Assembly: GCF_014191605.1 (NCBI RefSeq) | Contig: NZ_JACHWU010000004.1 | Span: 186,001-250,000 of the forward strand | Reading direction: 5' to 3' | Source of the DNA: Prauserella isguenensis | GTDB lineage: Bacteria > Actinomycetota > Actinomycetes > Mycobacteriales > Pseudonocardiaceae | DNA length: 64,000 bases | Shown: one piece after another, positions 24,030 through 35,532 of the stretch | Position numbering within the stretch: the first letter of the stretch is position 1 | Layout of the letters: each line of letters starts with the position of its first letter | Made by a program: the position numbers and the translations under genes | The notes under the pieces: model-generated | What the model saw: only the letters and a program-made list of their open reading frames with translations | What the model was told of the DNA's origin: nothing | The model's database searches: none

Positions 24030-25670
24030 ATGACGGAGCTGACGATCTCCTCGGATGAGATCCGCAGTGCGATCGAGAACTACGTCTCGAGTTACTCCCC
24101 GGAGGTAAACCGGGAAGAGGTCGGCGTCGTCGTCGACACCGGTGACGGTGTCGCCCACGTCGAGGGCCTGCCGTCGACCATGGCCAACGAGCTGCTGGAG
24201 TTCCCCGGTGGCGTCTACGGCGTTGCGCAGAACCTGGAGCCGCGTGAGATCGGCGTCGTGCTCCTCGGCGACTTCGAGAAGGTCGAGGAGGGCCAGGAGG
24301 TCAAGCGCACCGGGCGGATCCTGTCGGTGCCGGTCGGTGAGAACTTCCTCGGTCGCGTCATCGACCCGCTCGGCACTCCGATCGACGGCCTCGGTGACAT
24401 CGAGTCGGACGAGCGTCGCGCGCTGGAACTGCAGGCCGCCTCGGTGGTCGAGCGCCAGCCGGTCGACGAGCCGCTGGCGACCGGTATCACCGCCATCGAC
24501 GCGATGACGCCGATCGGCCGTGGCCAGCGTCAGCTGATCATCGGCGACCGCAAGACCGGTAAGACCGCGGTCTGCATCGACACGATCATCAACCAGAAGG
24601 CCAACTGGGAGAGCGGCGACCCGAACCAGCAGGTCCGCTGCATCTACGTCGCCATCGGCCAGAAGGGCTCGACGGTCGCCGCGGTGCGCAAGTCCCTCGA
24701 GGACGCGGGCGCCCTGGAGTACACGACCATCGTCGCCGCCCCGGCGTCCGACCCGGCCGGCTTCAAGTGGCTGGCGCCGTACTCCGGTTCCGCGCTCGGC
24801 CAGCACTGGATGTACCAGGGCAAGCACGTCCTGATCGTCTTCGACGACCTGACCAAGCAGGCCGAGGCCTACCGAGCGATCTCGCTGCTGCTGCGTCGTC
24901 CGCCGGGCCGCGAGGCGTTCCCCGGTGACGTCTTCTACTTGCACTCGCGCCTGCTCGAGCGCTGCGCCAAGCTCTCGGACGAGCTGGGTGGCGGTTCGCT
25001 GACGGGGCTGCCGGTCATCGAGACGAAGGCCAACGACATCTCGGCCTACATCCCGACGAACGTCATCTCGATCACCGACGGGCAGTGCTTCTTCCAGTCG
25101 GACAAGTTCAACTCGGGCCAGCGCCCCGCCGTCGACACGACGACCTCGGTGTCGCGAGTCGGTGGTGACGCGCAGACCAAGGCCATGAAGAAGGTCGCCG
25201 GTACGCTGCGTATCGACCTGTCGCAGTACGAGGAGCTGAAGGCGTTCTCCGCGTTCGCCTCGGACCTCGACGCGGCGTCGAAGGCCCAGCTGGACCGTGG
25301 TGTCCGCCTGTACGAGCTGCTCAAGCAGCCGCAGTACTCGCCGGTGCCGGTCGAGCAGCAGGTCGTCACCGTGTACCTCGGCACGAACGGGCACTTCGAC
25401 GACATCCCGGTCGAGGACACCGCGCGGTTCAACACCGAGCTGCTCGAGAACATGCGTCACAAGCACGCGGACGTCCTGGCGGAGATCCGTGACACGGGCA
25501 AGTGGAGCGACGAGCTGGCCGAGAAGGTCGCCGCCGCGGCCACGGAGTTCAAGAAGGGCTTCACGACCTCGGAGGGCAAGCAGCTCGATGAGGCCGAGGC
25601 CGACGCGATGGACGCCGAGAAGGTCGGACAGGAATCCGTGAAGGTGAACCGTCCGGCTCCGAAGAAGTAG
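24030..25670 (+). CDS. atpA: ATP synthase subunit alpha
   Basis: F1 alpha subunit of 546 residues with Walker [11 protein letters not shown] near 172-181 and the family stretch [22 protein letters not shown]. It has a C-terminal extension of about 35 residues ending in [10 protein letters not shown]. The mycobacterial alpha C-terminal extension suppresses ATP hydrolysis, so a similar role is possible (inference). Confidence 0.96.
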   Translation: MTELTISSDEIRSAIENYVSSYSPEVNREEVGVVVDTGDGVAHVEGLPSTMANELLEFPGGVYGVAQNLEPREIGVVLLGDFEKVEEGQEVKRTGRILSVPVGENFLGRVIDPLGTPIDGLGDIESDERRALELQAASVVERQPVDEPLATGITAIDAMTPIGRGQRQLIIGDRKTGKTAVCIDTIINQKANWESGDPNQQVRCIYVAIGQKGSTVAAVRKSLEDAGALEYTTIVAAPASDPAGFKWLAPYSGSALGQHWMYQGKHVLIVFDDLTKQAEAYRAISLLLRRPPGREAFPGDVFYLHSRLLERCAKLSDELGGGSLTGLPVIETKANDISAYIPTNVISITDGQCFFQSDKFNSGQRPAVDTTTSVSRVGGDAQTKAMKKVAGTLRIDLSQYEELKAFSAFASDLDAASKAQLDRGVRLYELLKQPQYSPVPVEQQVVTVYLGTNGHFDDIPVEDTARFNTELLENMRHKHADVLAEIRDTGKWSDELAEKVAAAATEFKKGFTTSEGKQLDEAEADAMDAEKVGQESVKVNRPAPKK

Positions 25671-25682
25671 TGGGCGGTAGCC

Positions 25683-26621
25683 ATGGCACAGCTTCGTGAG
25701 CTCCGGTCGAAGATCCGGTCAACCAAGAACATCGGCAAGATCACCAAGGCGATGGAGCTCATCGCCACTTCGCGCATCAGCAAGGCGCAGGCGAGGGTCG
25801 AGGCCGCGCGTCCGTACGCGTCGGAAATCACCGAGGTGCTCTCCGCGATGGCGACGGCCTCGTCGAACCTCGATCACCCGCTCCTGGTCGAGCGCGAGCA
25901 GGTTCGTCGGGTCGCGGTACTCGTCGTGACCAGTGACAAAGGGCTGTGCGGTGGCTACAACGCCAACGTTCTGCGGGCCACCGAGGAGCTCCTGTCGCTC
26001 CTGCGTGAGCAGGGCAAGGATCCGCAGCTCTATGTCATCGGCGGCAAGGGCATGAACTACTACTCGTTCCGCGGCCGGGAATTGTCCGGCAGCTGGACCG
26101 GGTTCTCCCAGCAGCCGAGCTACGAGAACGCGGCCGAGGTCGGAGAGAGCCTCATCGAGGCGTTCCTCGCCGGTGGCGAGGACACGACCCCCGACGGGGT
26201 GCTCGGGGTCGACGAACTCCACATCGTCTACACCGAGTTCCGGTCGATGCTGACGCAGACACCGGTCGCCAAGCGGATGGCCCCGCTGGAGGTCGAGTAC
26301 GCCGACGGTGAGGACAGCGCTGCCGAGACCGGTGGTGGGGTCGCACCGGCGTACGACTTCGAGCCGAACGCGGAGACGTTGCTCGGCGCCCTGCTGCCGA
26401 AGTACATCAACACGCGGATCTTCGCGGCGTTGCTGGAATCGGCGGCCTCCGAGCTGGCCGCCCAGCGGAACGCGATGAAGGCGGCGTCGGACAACGCGAG
26501 TGAGCTGGTGGAGACCTACACCCGGCAGGCGAACCAGGCCCGCCAGGCCCAGATCACCCAGGAGATCAGCGAAATCGTCGGCGGAGTGGATGCGCTCGCC
26601 GCAGTAGGAAGTGATGACTGA
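25683..26621 (+). CDS. atpG: ATP synthase subunit gamma
   Basis: Rotor subunit of 312 residues. The N-terminus [32 protein letters not shown] and the C-terminus ending [22 protein letters not shown] are the two halves of the central coiled coil. An insert near residues 165-190 ([10 protein letters not shown]) corresponds to the loop region special to actinobacterial gamma. Follows atpA after 12 bases. Confidence 0.95.
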   Translation: MAQLRELRSKIRSTKNIGKITKAMELIATSRISKAQARVEAARPYASEITEVLSAMATASSNLDHPLLVEREQVRRVAVLVVTSDKGLCGGYNANVLRATEELLSLLREQGKDPQLYVIGGKGMNYYSFRGRELSGSWTGFSQQPSYENAAEVGESLIEAFLAGGEDTTPDGVLGVDELHIVYTEFRSMLTQTPVAKRMAPLEVEYADGEDSAAETGGGVAPAYDFEPNAETLLGALLPKYINTRIFAALLESAASELAAQRNAMKAASDNASELVETYTRQANQARQAQITQEISEIVGGVDALAAVGSDD

Positions 26622-28049
<1,428 letters not shown>

Positions 28050-28072
28050 CCGGCTGAACTCGAGTGACACAC

Positions 28073-28115
28073 ACGGCAGTGACGGGACCGGGCCTCCCGG
28101 TCCCGTCACTGCCGT
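28073..28115 (+). terminator. Strong hairpin between atpD and atpC
   Basis: Perfect 20-bp stem (left arm 28073-28092, right arm 28096-28115) with a 3-base loop cct, all G/C-rich and starting ggcagtgacgggacc on its left side. There is no T-run. It lies 24 bases after the atpD stop and about 70 bases before atpC, so it sits inside the ATP synthase operon. It may end most transcripts or set the epsilon level. Confidence 0.75.
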
Positions 28116-28184
28116 ACTCACCCCCTGCCAAGGACAGCGTGGCGGTTACACTGGCGCCAGCGCTGATGGAGAAGGAGACCCCAC

Positions 28185-28550
28185 GTGGCTGAGATGTCCG
28201 TCGAGTTGGTCGCCGTCGAACGGCGGCTGTGGTCCGGCCAGGCCTCGTTCGTCGTCGCGCAGACCACCGAAGGCGAGATCGGCATCATGCCGAGCCACGA
28301 GCCGATGCTCGGCCAGCTGGTCGAGGGCGGCGTGGTCAAGGTGACGACGACGGCCGGTGACACCGTCACGGCCGCGGTACACGGCGGGTTCCTTTCGGTG
28401 ACCGCCGAGCGCGTCAGCGTGCTGGCCGAATCCGCCGAGCTGGGCGAGGAAGTCGACGTCGCCGCCGCGCGTGCCGCGCTCACCGATGCCGACGAGGTCG
28501 AGCGCGAGAGAGCGACGGCGAAACTCCGCGCGGCCGGCCAGACGGTCTGA
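28185..28550 (+). CDS. atpC: ATP synthase subunit epsilon
   Basis: Regulatory F1 subunit of 121 residues: N-terminal beta-sandwich ([39 protein letters not shown]) and a short C-terminal helical part. The GTG start has gaaggaga upstream. It is separated from atpD by a strong hairpin, so its expression may differ from that of the other subunits. Confidence 0.94.
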   Translation: MAEMSVELVAVERRLWSGQASFVVAQTTEGEIGIMPSHEPMLGQLVEGGVVKVTTTAGDTVTAAVHGGFLSVTAERVSVLAESAELGEEVDVAAARAALTDADEVERERATAKLRAAGQTV

Positions 28551-28578
28551 CAGGCGAGACCAGCAGAGGCGGGTGGCC

Positions 28579-29013
28579 GTGGACGCAGCGATCGTGGTCT
28601 TCGCCCTCCTGCTGGTGCTGCTCGTCTTCGCGAGCTGGTACGGCCTCCGCTGGTTCGCGATGCGCCGTCGCGGCGGCGTGAGCGTGGCGCTGCGCTGGGA
28701 TCCGGATCGCGAACGTTCCGGTTGGCACCTGGGGATCGCCCGCTACCACGGTGAGCAGTTCCTCTGGTATCGCGTGTGGAGCCTGCGTTCCGGGCCGGAT
28801 CGCGTGCTCGGCCGGGACGGTCTCGAGATCGCGGATCGCCGTGAACCCATCGGCACCGAGTCGTACGCCGTGCCGTCCGGTTCGACCGTGCTGCGCTGTC
28901 AGCCGGCACGCGGTGAACCCATCGAGGTCGCGATGGGCCCGGATGCGCTCACCGGCTTCCTGTCCTGGCTCGAATCGGCACCGCCGGGCCGGCGCATGCG
29001 CCGCGCCTCCTGA
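28579..29013 (+). CDS. DUF2550 family membrane-anchored protein
   Basis: Protein of 144 residues: one N-terminal helix (AAIVVFALLLVLLVFASWYGL) and a cytoplasmic domain with RWDPDRERSGWHLGIARYHGEQFLWYRVWSL split by the usual Trp/Arg pattern of DUF2550. This family follows atpC in mycobacteria (Rv1312 position). Function is unknown. The second GTG is chosen because GAGG lies 9 bases before it; another GTG 6 bases earlier is possible. Confidence 0.8.
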   Translation: MDAAIVVFALLLVLLVFASWYGLRWFAMRRRGGVSVALRWDPDRERSGWHLGIARYHGEQFLWYRVWSLRSGPDRVLGRDGLEIADRREPIGTESYAVPSGSTVLRCQPARGEPIEVAMGPDALTGFLSWLESAPPGRRMRRAS

Positions 29014-29084
29014 GCAGCCCCACCCTCGCGTGTTCTTCACTTCGACAGCGAGTGTCGACTCCGAAGCCGCGCGCCATCGTGATA

Positions 29085-29115
29085 TCGAAGCCCCTGCCGA
29101 CGGCAGGGGCTTCGA
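29085..29115. terminator. Bidirectional terminator between DUF2550 and adenosyltransferase genes
   Basis: Perfect 14-bp stem, tcgaagcccctgcc and its complement, with a 3-base loop. It lies between two convergent genes and could stop transcription from both sides. Confidence 0.8.
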
Positions 29116-29132
29116 CGTGTTTCCGGTCCTGC

Positions 29133-29705
29133 TCAGCGGCCGCCGCCGGGTTGCCACAGGACGTCGCCGTCCGGGTTGGCCAACCGGGCGAGGATGAACA
29201 GCAGGTCCGACAGGCGGTTCAGGTACTTCACGGCGAGGGTGTTGGTGCGGTCGGGGTCCGCCTCCGCGAGCTCCCACGCCGACCGCTCCGCACGCCGGGA
29301 GACGGTGCGTGCCTGGTGCAGCAGGGCCGCGCCTGCCGTGCCGCCGGGCAGGATGAACGACGTCAGCTTGCCGAGTCGCTCGTTGAACTCGTCGCACCAA
29401 TCTTCGAGCCGCTCGATGTAGGGCTCGGTGACGCGCAACGGCGGATACTCGGGGTCGGGTACGACGGGTGAACACAGGTCCGCGCCGACGTCGAACAAGT
29501 CGTTCTGCACGCCGCGGAGTACGTCGGCGATCTCGTCGGACAGACCGCCGAGGGCGATCGCGACCCCGATGACGGAGTTGGTCTCGTCGACGTCGGCGTA
29601 GGCGCCGAGCCGGGGGTCGGTCTTGGCGACCCGGGACCCGTCGCCGAGAGCGGTGGTGCCGCTGTCGCCCACCTTGGTGTACACGCGGTTGATCCGGACA
29701 GACAT
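29133..29705 (-). CDS. Cob(I)yrinic acid a,c-diamide adenosyltransferase (PduO type)
   Basis: Protein of 190 residues of the PduO-type ATP:cob(I)alamin adenosyltransferase family. It has the N-terminal ATP site RVYTKVGDSGTTALGDGSRVAK, then YADVDETNSVIG, and the C-terminal RRAERSAWELAE and LAVKYLNRLSDLLFILAR. It makes adenosylcobalamin from cob(I)alamin and ATP. It diverges from murA. Confidence 0.93.
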   Translation of the reverse strand: MSVRINRVYTKVGDSGTTALGDGSRVAKTDPRLGAYADVDETNSVIGVAIALGGLSDEIADVLRGVQNDLFDVGADLCSPVVPDPEYPPLRVTEPYIERLEDWCDEFNERLGKLTSFILPGGTAGAALLHQARTVSRRAERSAWELAEADPDRTNTLAVKYLNRLSDLLFILARLANPDGDVLWQPGGGR

Positions 29706-29791
29706 GTGACGAGGCTACGTCAGGTACCGATGGCGCGGACATCGTCGGACGGAGATCGTGCGTTTCGGTCGTGGTCGAATTGTGACCACCC

Positions 29792-29819
29792 TTGCCGTAA
29801 GCATGCCCCTGCGTAGAGT
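29792..29819 (+). promoter_or_regulatory. Candidate housekeeping-type promoter of murA
   Basis: ttgccg and tagagt are separated by 16 bases and lie 28 bases before the murA start, in the divergent spacer. The spacing suits an actinobacterial sigma-70 promoter, but the -10 is a weak match. Confidence 0.4.
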
Positions 29820-29847
29820 GCGCGGATCGGGCGGGCAAGATGTCCGC

Positions 29848-31125
29848 ATGAGCGAGCACTTCGACGTACATGGCGGGGCGCGCCTGACCGGCGAGGTCGA
29901 GGTCGTCGGAGCCAAGAACAGCGTGCTGAAGCTGATGGCGGCGGCGCTGCTCGCCGAGGGCACCACGACGATCACGAACTGCCCCCGGATCCTCGACGTC
30001 CCGTTGATGGCCGACGTGTTGCGGAGCGTCGGCTGCCACGTCGAGATCGACGACGATGTGGTGCGTATCACCACGCCGGCGGAGCTGTCGCACGAGGCGT
30101 CGTCGAGCGCCATGAGCAAGCTGCGCGCGTCGGTGTGTGTGTTGGGCCCGCTGGTCGGCAAGCTCAAGAAGGCGGTCGTGGCGCTGCCGGGTGGGGACGC
30201 GATCGGTTCGCGGCCGCTGGACATGCACCAGAACGGGCTGCGCAAGCTCGGCGCGACGAGCGCCATCGAGCACGGTTGTGTCGTCGCCGAGGCCGACGGG
30301 CTGCACGGCGCACAGATCTGGCTCGACTTCCCGAGCGTCGGCGCCACCGAGAACATCCTCATGGCCGCCGTCCTCGCCGAGGGCACCACGGTGATCGACA
30401 ACGCCGCGCGGGAACCGGAGATCGCCGACATCGCGGCGATGCTGGGGGAGATGGGCGCGAAGATCTCGGGCGCGGGCACGTCGACGCTCACCGTCGAGGG
30501 CGTGGCCGAGCTCAAGCCGACCGAACACCGGGTCATCGGTGACCGGATCGTCGGTGCCACCTGGGCGTTCGCCGCAGCCATGACCCGCGGCGACGTCACC
30601 GTGACGGGGGTCGACCCGCACCATCTCGAACTGGTCCTGGAGAAGCTGCGCCTGGCGGGCGCCGAGGTGACGACCTACGACGGCAAGGGCTTCCGCGTCC
30701 GGCAGCCCGAGCGTCCGGAGTCGGTCGACTTCGTCACCCTCCCGTACCCCGGTTTCGCGACCGATCTGCAGCCGTTCGCCGTCGCCCTGTCGTCGGTGTC
30801 CAACGGCACGTCGATGATCACCGAGAACGTCTACGAGGCGCGGTTCCGGTTCATCGAGGAGATGGTGCGGCTCGGCGCGGACGCGCGCACGGACGGGCAT
30901 CACGCCGTCGTCCGTGGCGTGGGGGCCCTGTCGAGCGCGCCGGTGTGGGCTTCCGACATCCGTGCGGGCGCGGGACTCGTACTCGCGGGTCTGTGCGCCG
31001 ACGGCGTCACCGAAGTGTGGGACGTGTTCCACATCGACCGCGGCTACCCGCACTTCGTGGAGAACCTCAACCGCCTCGGCGCGCGTATCGACCGGGTCGG
31101 CACTCCCGGCCCGGAATCCGACTGA
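29848..31125 (+). CDS. murA: UDP-N-acetylglucosamine 1-carboxyvinyltransferase (Asp117 type)
   Basis: Enzyme of 425 residues that moves enolpyruvate from PEP to UDP-GlcNAc, the first step of peptidoglycan synthesis. The family marks [20 protein letters not shown] and the C-terminal [15 protein letters not shown] are present. In the active-site loop the usual Cys of PGGCAIG is replaced: [11 protein letters not shown] has Asp117. Mycobacterial MurA has the same change and is insensitive to fosfomycin. The ATG giving [13 protein letters not shown] is chosen; a longer frame upstream covers the promoter. Confidence 0.95.
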   Translation: MSEHFDVHGGARLTGEVEVVGAKNSVLKLMAAALLAEGTTTITNCPRILDVPLMADVLRSVGCHVEIDDDVVRITTPAELSHEASSSAMSKLRASVCVLGPLVGKLKKAVVALPGGDAIGSRPLDMHQNGLRKLGATSAIEHGCVVAEADGLHGAQIWLDFPSVGATENILMAAVLAEGTTVIDNAAREPEIADIAAMLGEMGAKISGAGTSTLTVEGVAELKPTEHRVIGDRIVGATWAFAAAMTRGDVTVTGVDPHHLELVLEKLRLAGAEVTTYDGKGFRVRQPERPESVDFVTLPYPGFATDLQPFAVALSSVSNGTSMITENVYEARFRFIEEMVRLGADARTDGHHAVVRGVGALSSAPVWASDIRAGAGLVLAGLCADGVTEVWDVFHIDRGYPHFVENLNRLGARIDRVGTPGPESD

Positions 31126-31145
31126 CGGTCCGCCACCCCGCTGCG

Positions 31146-31166
31146 GGAGCCGCGGCCGGCGGCTCC
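31146..31166. terminator. Hairpin between convergent murA and lysE-like genes
   Basis: ggagccg and cggctcc form a 7-bp stem with a 7-base loop in the 72-base spacer of two convergent genes. Modest stem, so a terminator is likely but not certain. Confidence 0.45.
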
Positions 31167-31197
31167 GCGGACGGCGGGAGTCGGCGCGTGTCCGGGC

Positions 31198-31821
31198 TCA
31201 GCCGCCCGCCGCGAGCGACACGCCGAAGCCGATGAGCGTGCCGCCGGTCGCGACGTCCAGCCCCCGGCGCACGCGGCGTCGCTGCAGCCACGCACGGACG
31301 CGGTGCACGAACATCAGGAGCAGCGCCAGCCACAGCGCACCGAGGACGGCCACGGTGTAGGCGAGCAGGAGTGCGTGCAGCGGCGTGCTCGTCACGGGGT
31401 CGAGGAACTGCGGCAGCACCGACAGGTACAGCGCCAGCACCTTGGGGTTCGTGACATTGGAGATGAAGCCCTCGCGCCACCGGCGGAAAGCGCTGACGTC
31501 GGCGCCCTGCGCGTCCATCGCCGCGTAGTCGCCCCGCCAGGCCGACCGCAGGGCCTGGATGCCCAGGTAGCAGAGGTAGGCGACGCCGGCCCACCGAATC
31601 GTCGTGAACACCGGCTGCGACTGGACGATGAGCGTGCCCAGACCGAGCGCGACGAGCGTGCCCTGCACGAGGTTGCCGACGGCGATGCCGAAGGTGGCCG
31701 TCATGCCGCCCCGCAGGCCGCCCGCGAACGCGTTCTTGAGCGTCACGACCGTGTCGGGGCCGGGCGCGATCACGACCAGGATCGTCAGAACCAGGTAGCT
31801 GCTGTAGGCACTCCACGTCAC
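31198..31821 (-). CDS. LysE/RhtB family amino-acid exporter
   Basis: Membrane protein of 207 residues with about six helices and the LysE signature VIAPGPDTVVTLKNAFAGGLRGGM near its N-terminus, followed by GIAVGNLVQGTLVALGLG and NPKVLALYLSVLPQF. Such proteins export amino acids or related small molecules. The GTG giving MTWSAYSSYLVL is preferred as it places the first helix at the start; an upstream extension rich in Arg is probably not translated. Confidence 0.85.
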   Translation of the reverse strand: MTWSAYSSYLVLTILVVIAPGPDTVVTLKNAFAGGLRGGMTATFGIAVGNLVQGTLVALGLGTLIVQSQPVFTTIRWAGVAYLCYLGIQALRSAWRGDYAAMDAQGADVSAFRRWREGFISNVTNPKVLALYLSVLPQFLDPVTSTPLHALLLAYTVAVLGALWLALLLMFVHRVRAWLQRRRVRRGLDVATGGTLIGFGVSLAAGG

Positions 31822-32266
31822 GAGGTTCCACGGTAGGGCATGACGCGCCGGAGCCCGCCGTGCAGGTGAGCGCGTGGGCGCGAACATCACGCGGCCGCGG
31901 GGTGAACCCCGCCGCCGGGCGCGGCCGGGAATGCATTCGCGGCGGCGTTTCCGCCCGGTGGTGGGCAGGGCGGCCCGGCGTGGCACGCGCATTTCTTAAA
32001 CGCTCGTGCCACAGTACTGAGTATGGGTGGGAACACGCCGACGACTCATGGATTCTATCCATGTGTCCGGACTGTTGTTTTCCCACGTCACGCATGCCAT
32101 TCCGACCGTGTCGACGTCACTCGGCGTGACGAAAATTGCGGAGTTGATTGCGCACAATCGGGTGACCTGCATAGGGTGAGCCGCCAATCGCGACGGCGGT
32201 GGCCGCGGCGATACGGGAAACCCGTCTCCGTGTGTCGCCGATGTCCAGACGGGAGCTGACGAGCAC
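31822..32266. promoter_or_regulatory. Divergent intergenic region lysE / ehuB with two palindromes
   Basis: A 445-base spacer without a convincing gene. The half next to ehuB is richer in A/T than its surroundings. It holds catgga-ttcta-tccatg at 32047-32063 and cgtcac-tcggc-gtgacg at 32115-32131, both with 6-bp arms and 5-base spacers, spaced like GntR- or TetR-type operators. No regulator gene is adjacent. Confidence 0.4.
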
Positions 32267-33175
32267 GTGAACAACTCCAGGCTGAGCAGGCGGGGTTTCC
32301 TGCGCGGAGCCTCCGGACTCACTCTCGGTGTCGCGGTGGGCGGTGGTGCGCTGACCGCGGGCTGCACGTCGGTGAACGTGTCGGCCGACGGCGGAGGCGG
32401 CGATCTGCTCGAACGTCTCCGCAGTTCCGGCACGGTGCGGATGGGTTTCGCGAACGAGCGGCCCTTCGGCTACATCAACCAGGGCGGCGAACTCACCGGT
32501 GAGGCGCCCGCGGTCGGCAAGGAGATCTTCCGCAGGCTGGGCGTCGACTCGTTCGAGCCGAAGCTCGCGGACTTCAGCTCGCTGATCCCGGGGCTCAAGG
32601 CGGGTTTGTTCGACGTCATCGCCGCAGGGATGTACATCACGCCCGACCGCTGCGCCGAGATCGAGTTCACCAACCCCGACTACAACGCGCCCGCCGCGTT
32701 GTTGCTGCCCCAGGGCAATCCGAAGAATCTCTCGGACCTGCAGAGCATCGAGGAGTCCGGGGCGCGCATCGGCGTGCTGACCGGTTCGGTGGAGGAGGGC
32801 TACGCCGAGGATCTCGGCCTGCCCGGCATCGTCGTCTACCCGGACCAGTCGTCCGGTATCGACGGCGTCGCAGCGGGTCGTTCGGACTGCTTGATGCTGA
32901 CGCGCCTGTCGCTGAATGCCGCGTTGCAGCAGCGGAAAGGAATGCCGTTGGAGATCGGGGAGTCGTTCATCCCGACGGTCCACGGCGAGGAGAAGTTCGG
33001 TGCGGGGGGATTCGGTTTCCGCAAGGGTGAGACGGCGATCGTCGATGCGTTCAACCGGGAGCTCGCGAAGATGAAGCAGGCGGGCGAAATCCTGAAACTG
33101 ACCGAGCCGTTCGGCTTCGCGAAGGCGGAAATGACGAATCTGACGGCAGCCGATCTGTGCGCCGGAACCGCGTAG
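32267..33175 (+). CDS. ehuB: Ectoine/hydroxyectoine ABC transporter binding lipoprotein
   Basis: Family 3 solute-binding protein of 302 residues. The N-terminus has a twin-arginine motif (SRRGFLRG at 7-14) and a lipobox LTAGC with Cys33, so it is probably exported folded and lipid-anchored. The core shows VRMGFANERPFGYIN, TGEAPAVGKEIFRRLGVD, IPGLKAGLFDVIAAGMYITP and PDRCAEIEFTNPDY, which closely resembles EhuB. It starts a four-gene importer operon, likely for osmoprotectants. The GTG start has GGAG about 12 bases upstream. Confidence 0.85.
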   Translation: MNNSRLSRRGFLRGASGLTLGVAVGGGALTAGCTSVNVSADGGGGDLLERLRSSGTVRMGFANERPFGYINQGGELTGEAPAVGKEIFRRLGVDSFEPKLADFSSLIPGLKAGLFDVIAAGMYITPDRCAEIEFTNPDYNAPAALLLPQGNPKNLSDLQSIEESGARIGVLTGSVEEGYAEDLGLPGIVVYPDQSSGIDGVAAGRSDCLMLTRLSLNAALQQRKGMPLEIGESFIPTVHGEEKFGAGGFGFRKGETAIVDAFNRELAKMKQAGEILKLTEPFGFAKAEMTNLTAADLCAGTA

Positions 33176-33185
33176 GAGGCCATTC

Positions 33186-33869
33186 ATGTCTGCCGGCCTG
33201 ATGGCCTATATCTGGGAGGGCCTGGGCGTCACGCTGATGCTCACCGTGTTCGGTGCGTTGCTGGGCCTGGTGTTCGCGTTCATCGCGGGATTGGGCCGCT
33301 CCAGCAACCGCAAGGTCGTGCGTGGGGCCGCGATGGTGTACACGGAGATCTTCCGCGGCTTCCCGTCGTTGGTGCTGTTGTTCGCGCTGATCTTCATCCT
33401 GCCCCAGTTCGGGTATCAGCTGAACACGTTGTTCGCGGGCATCCTCGCGCTGGCGCTGAACATCGGCGCCTACGCGGCGGAGGTTGTGCGCGGCGCGGTG
33501 AAGTCGGTGCCGCCGGGCCAGTTGGAGGCGGCCGTCGCGTTGAACTTCACACCGATGCAGCGCCTCCGGAAGGTCGTGCTGCCGCAGGCGGTGGTCGCGA
33601 TGATCCCGCCGTTCTCCAACAACCTGATCGAGCTGCTCAAAGCGACATCGCTGGTGTCACTGGTCTACATCTCCGACCTGACGTTCGCCGCACAGTTGGT
33701 GCGCGCCTCGACGGGCGAGACGACGCTGGTGTTCCTCGGCCTGCTCGTCGGCTACGGGCTGATCGCGCTGGTGCTGACGACGATCATGCGACTGCTCGAG
33801 CGTCTGGCGGCGCGGCGACTGGGCCGCCAGGTGCCGACGGGGCTGTTCGCCAGGAAGGAGGCCGTGTGA
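33186..33869 (+). CDS. ehuC: Ectoine/polar amino acid ABC permease (EhuC)
   Basis: HisM/ArtQ-type permease of 227 residues with five to six helices. The conserved cytoplasmic loop that docks the ATPase is present: VPPGQLEAAVALNFTPMQRL followed by VLPQAVVAMIPPFSNN. A strong AGGAGG precedes the ATG. Its stop overlaps a 30-codon ORF. Confidence 0.85.
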   Translation: MSAGLMAYIWEGLGVTLMLTVFGALLGLVFAFIAGLGRSSNRKVVRGAAMVYTEIFRGFPSLVLLFALIFILPQFGYQLNTLFAGILALALNIGAYAAEVVRGAVKSVPPGQLEAAVALNFTPMQRLRKVVLPQAVVAMIPPFSNNLIELLKATSLVSLVYISDLTFAAQLVRASTGETTLVFLGLLVGYGLIALVLTTIMRLLERLAARRLGRQVPTGLFARKEAV

Positions 33870-33958
33870 ACGACCATCGCGAAGCCTGCGGAGCCTCGTT
33901 CGCCAAGGCCGACCGGGTGCGGGTGTCCCGCAGGACACGGCAGGAGGTGGCCGCGTGA
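33866..33958 (+). CDS. 30-residue mini-ORF linking ehuC and ehuD
   Basis: A 30-codon frame starts in a GTGA overlap with the ehuC stop and ends in a GTGA overlap with the ehuD start. GGAGG lies 5 bases before its GTG. The peptide begins MNDHREACGASFAKADRVRV and is basic. It fills what would otherwise be an 85-base gap and may only couple translation of the two permease genes. Confidence 0.35.
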   Translation: MNDHREACGASFAKADRVRVSRRTRQEVAA

Positions 33959-34620
33959 ACGAGGTGTTCGACTGGGGCGGCGTCTGGGACGCGATGCCCG
34001 CGATGCTCGACGGACTCGTCGTCGCGTTGCAGGCCACCCTCATCGGCTACGTCATCGCCCTGATCCTCGGACTGGCGTTCGCACTGCTGCGCCGCAGCGG
34101 CAGCCGGTGGGTGAGCATGCCCGTCGGGTTCGTCGTGGAGTTCATCCGCTCGACGCCGCTGCTGGTGCAGTTGTTCTTCTTCTTCTACGTGCTGCCGCTG
34201 ATCGGCGTCAGCGTGTCGCCGTTGGCCACGGGTGCGTTCGCGCTGGGCCTGCATTACGCGACGTACACCTCGGAGGTGTACCGGTCGGGCATCGACGGTG
34301 TCCCACCGGGACAGTGGGAGGCCGCGCGCGCGCTGAACTTCTCGCGGCGTCGCACGTGGACAGCGATCATCCTGCCGCAGGCGATCCCGCGGGTGGTGCC
34401 TGCACTGGCGAACTACGTGATCGCGATGTTCAAGGACACGCCGCAGCTACTGGCCATCACGGTCGTGGAGATGCTCGGTGCGGCGGTTGCGATCGGGTCG
34501 GAGACCTTCCGCTACTCCGAACCCGTCGCCGCGGCGGGTCTGGTGTACCTGGTCGTTGCTCTGGTGATGGCCTGGCTGGCGCGCATTGTCGAGCGCCGGT
34601 TCGGGCAGGTTCGGGTCTAG
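33955..34620 (+). CDS. ehuD: Ectoine/polar amino acid ABC permease (EhuD)
   Basis: HisM/ArtM-type permease of 221 residues. It has the docking loop VPPGQWEAARALNFSRRRTW followed by LPQAIPRVVPALANY, and the segment STPLLVQLFFFFYVLPL. AGGAGG precedes the GTG start. It pairs with the other permease to form the transmembrane channel. Confidence 0.85.
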   Translation: MNEVFDWGGVWDAMPAMLDGLVVALQATLIGYVIALILGLAFALLRRSGSRWVSMPVGFVVEFIRSTPLLVQLFFFFYVLPLIGVSVSPLATGAFALGLHYATYTSEVYRSGIDGVPPGQWEAARALNFSRRRTWTAIILPQAIPRVVPALANYVIAMFKDTPQLLAITVVEMLGAAVAIGSETFRYSEPVAAAGLVYLVVALVMAWLARIVERRFGQVRV

Positions 34621-34634
34621 GAGAGGAATAGTTC

Positions 34635-35414
<780 letters not shown>

Positions 35415-35532
35415 CTCGGGCCCACCGCGGCCGGCGGCCCGGTGCCGGCGGGACGGCTCGGGTCGGCCTCAACGGCGCGGGCCGGTCGGCGCGGCATCGA
35501 CGGCAGGGGGCGGGGCGGGCTACCGTCGCGCC

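Noticed and set aside
32023-32259. 78-codon plus-strand ORF upstream of ehuB
   Set aside because: No ribosome site, Cys/Arg-rich composition without family resemblance, and it spans two palindromes of the regulatory spacer.
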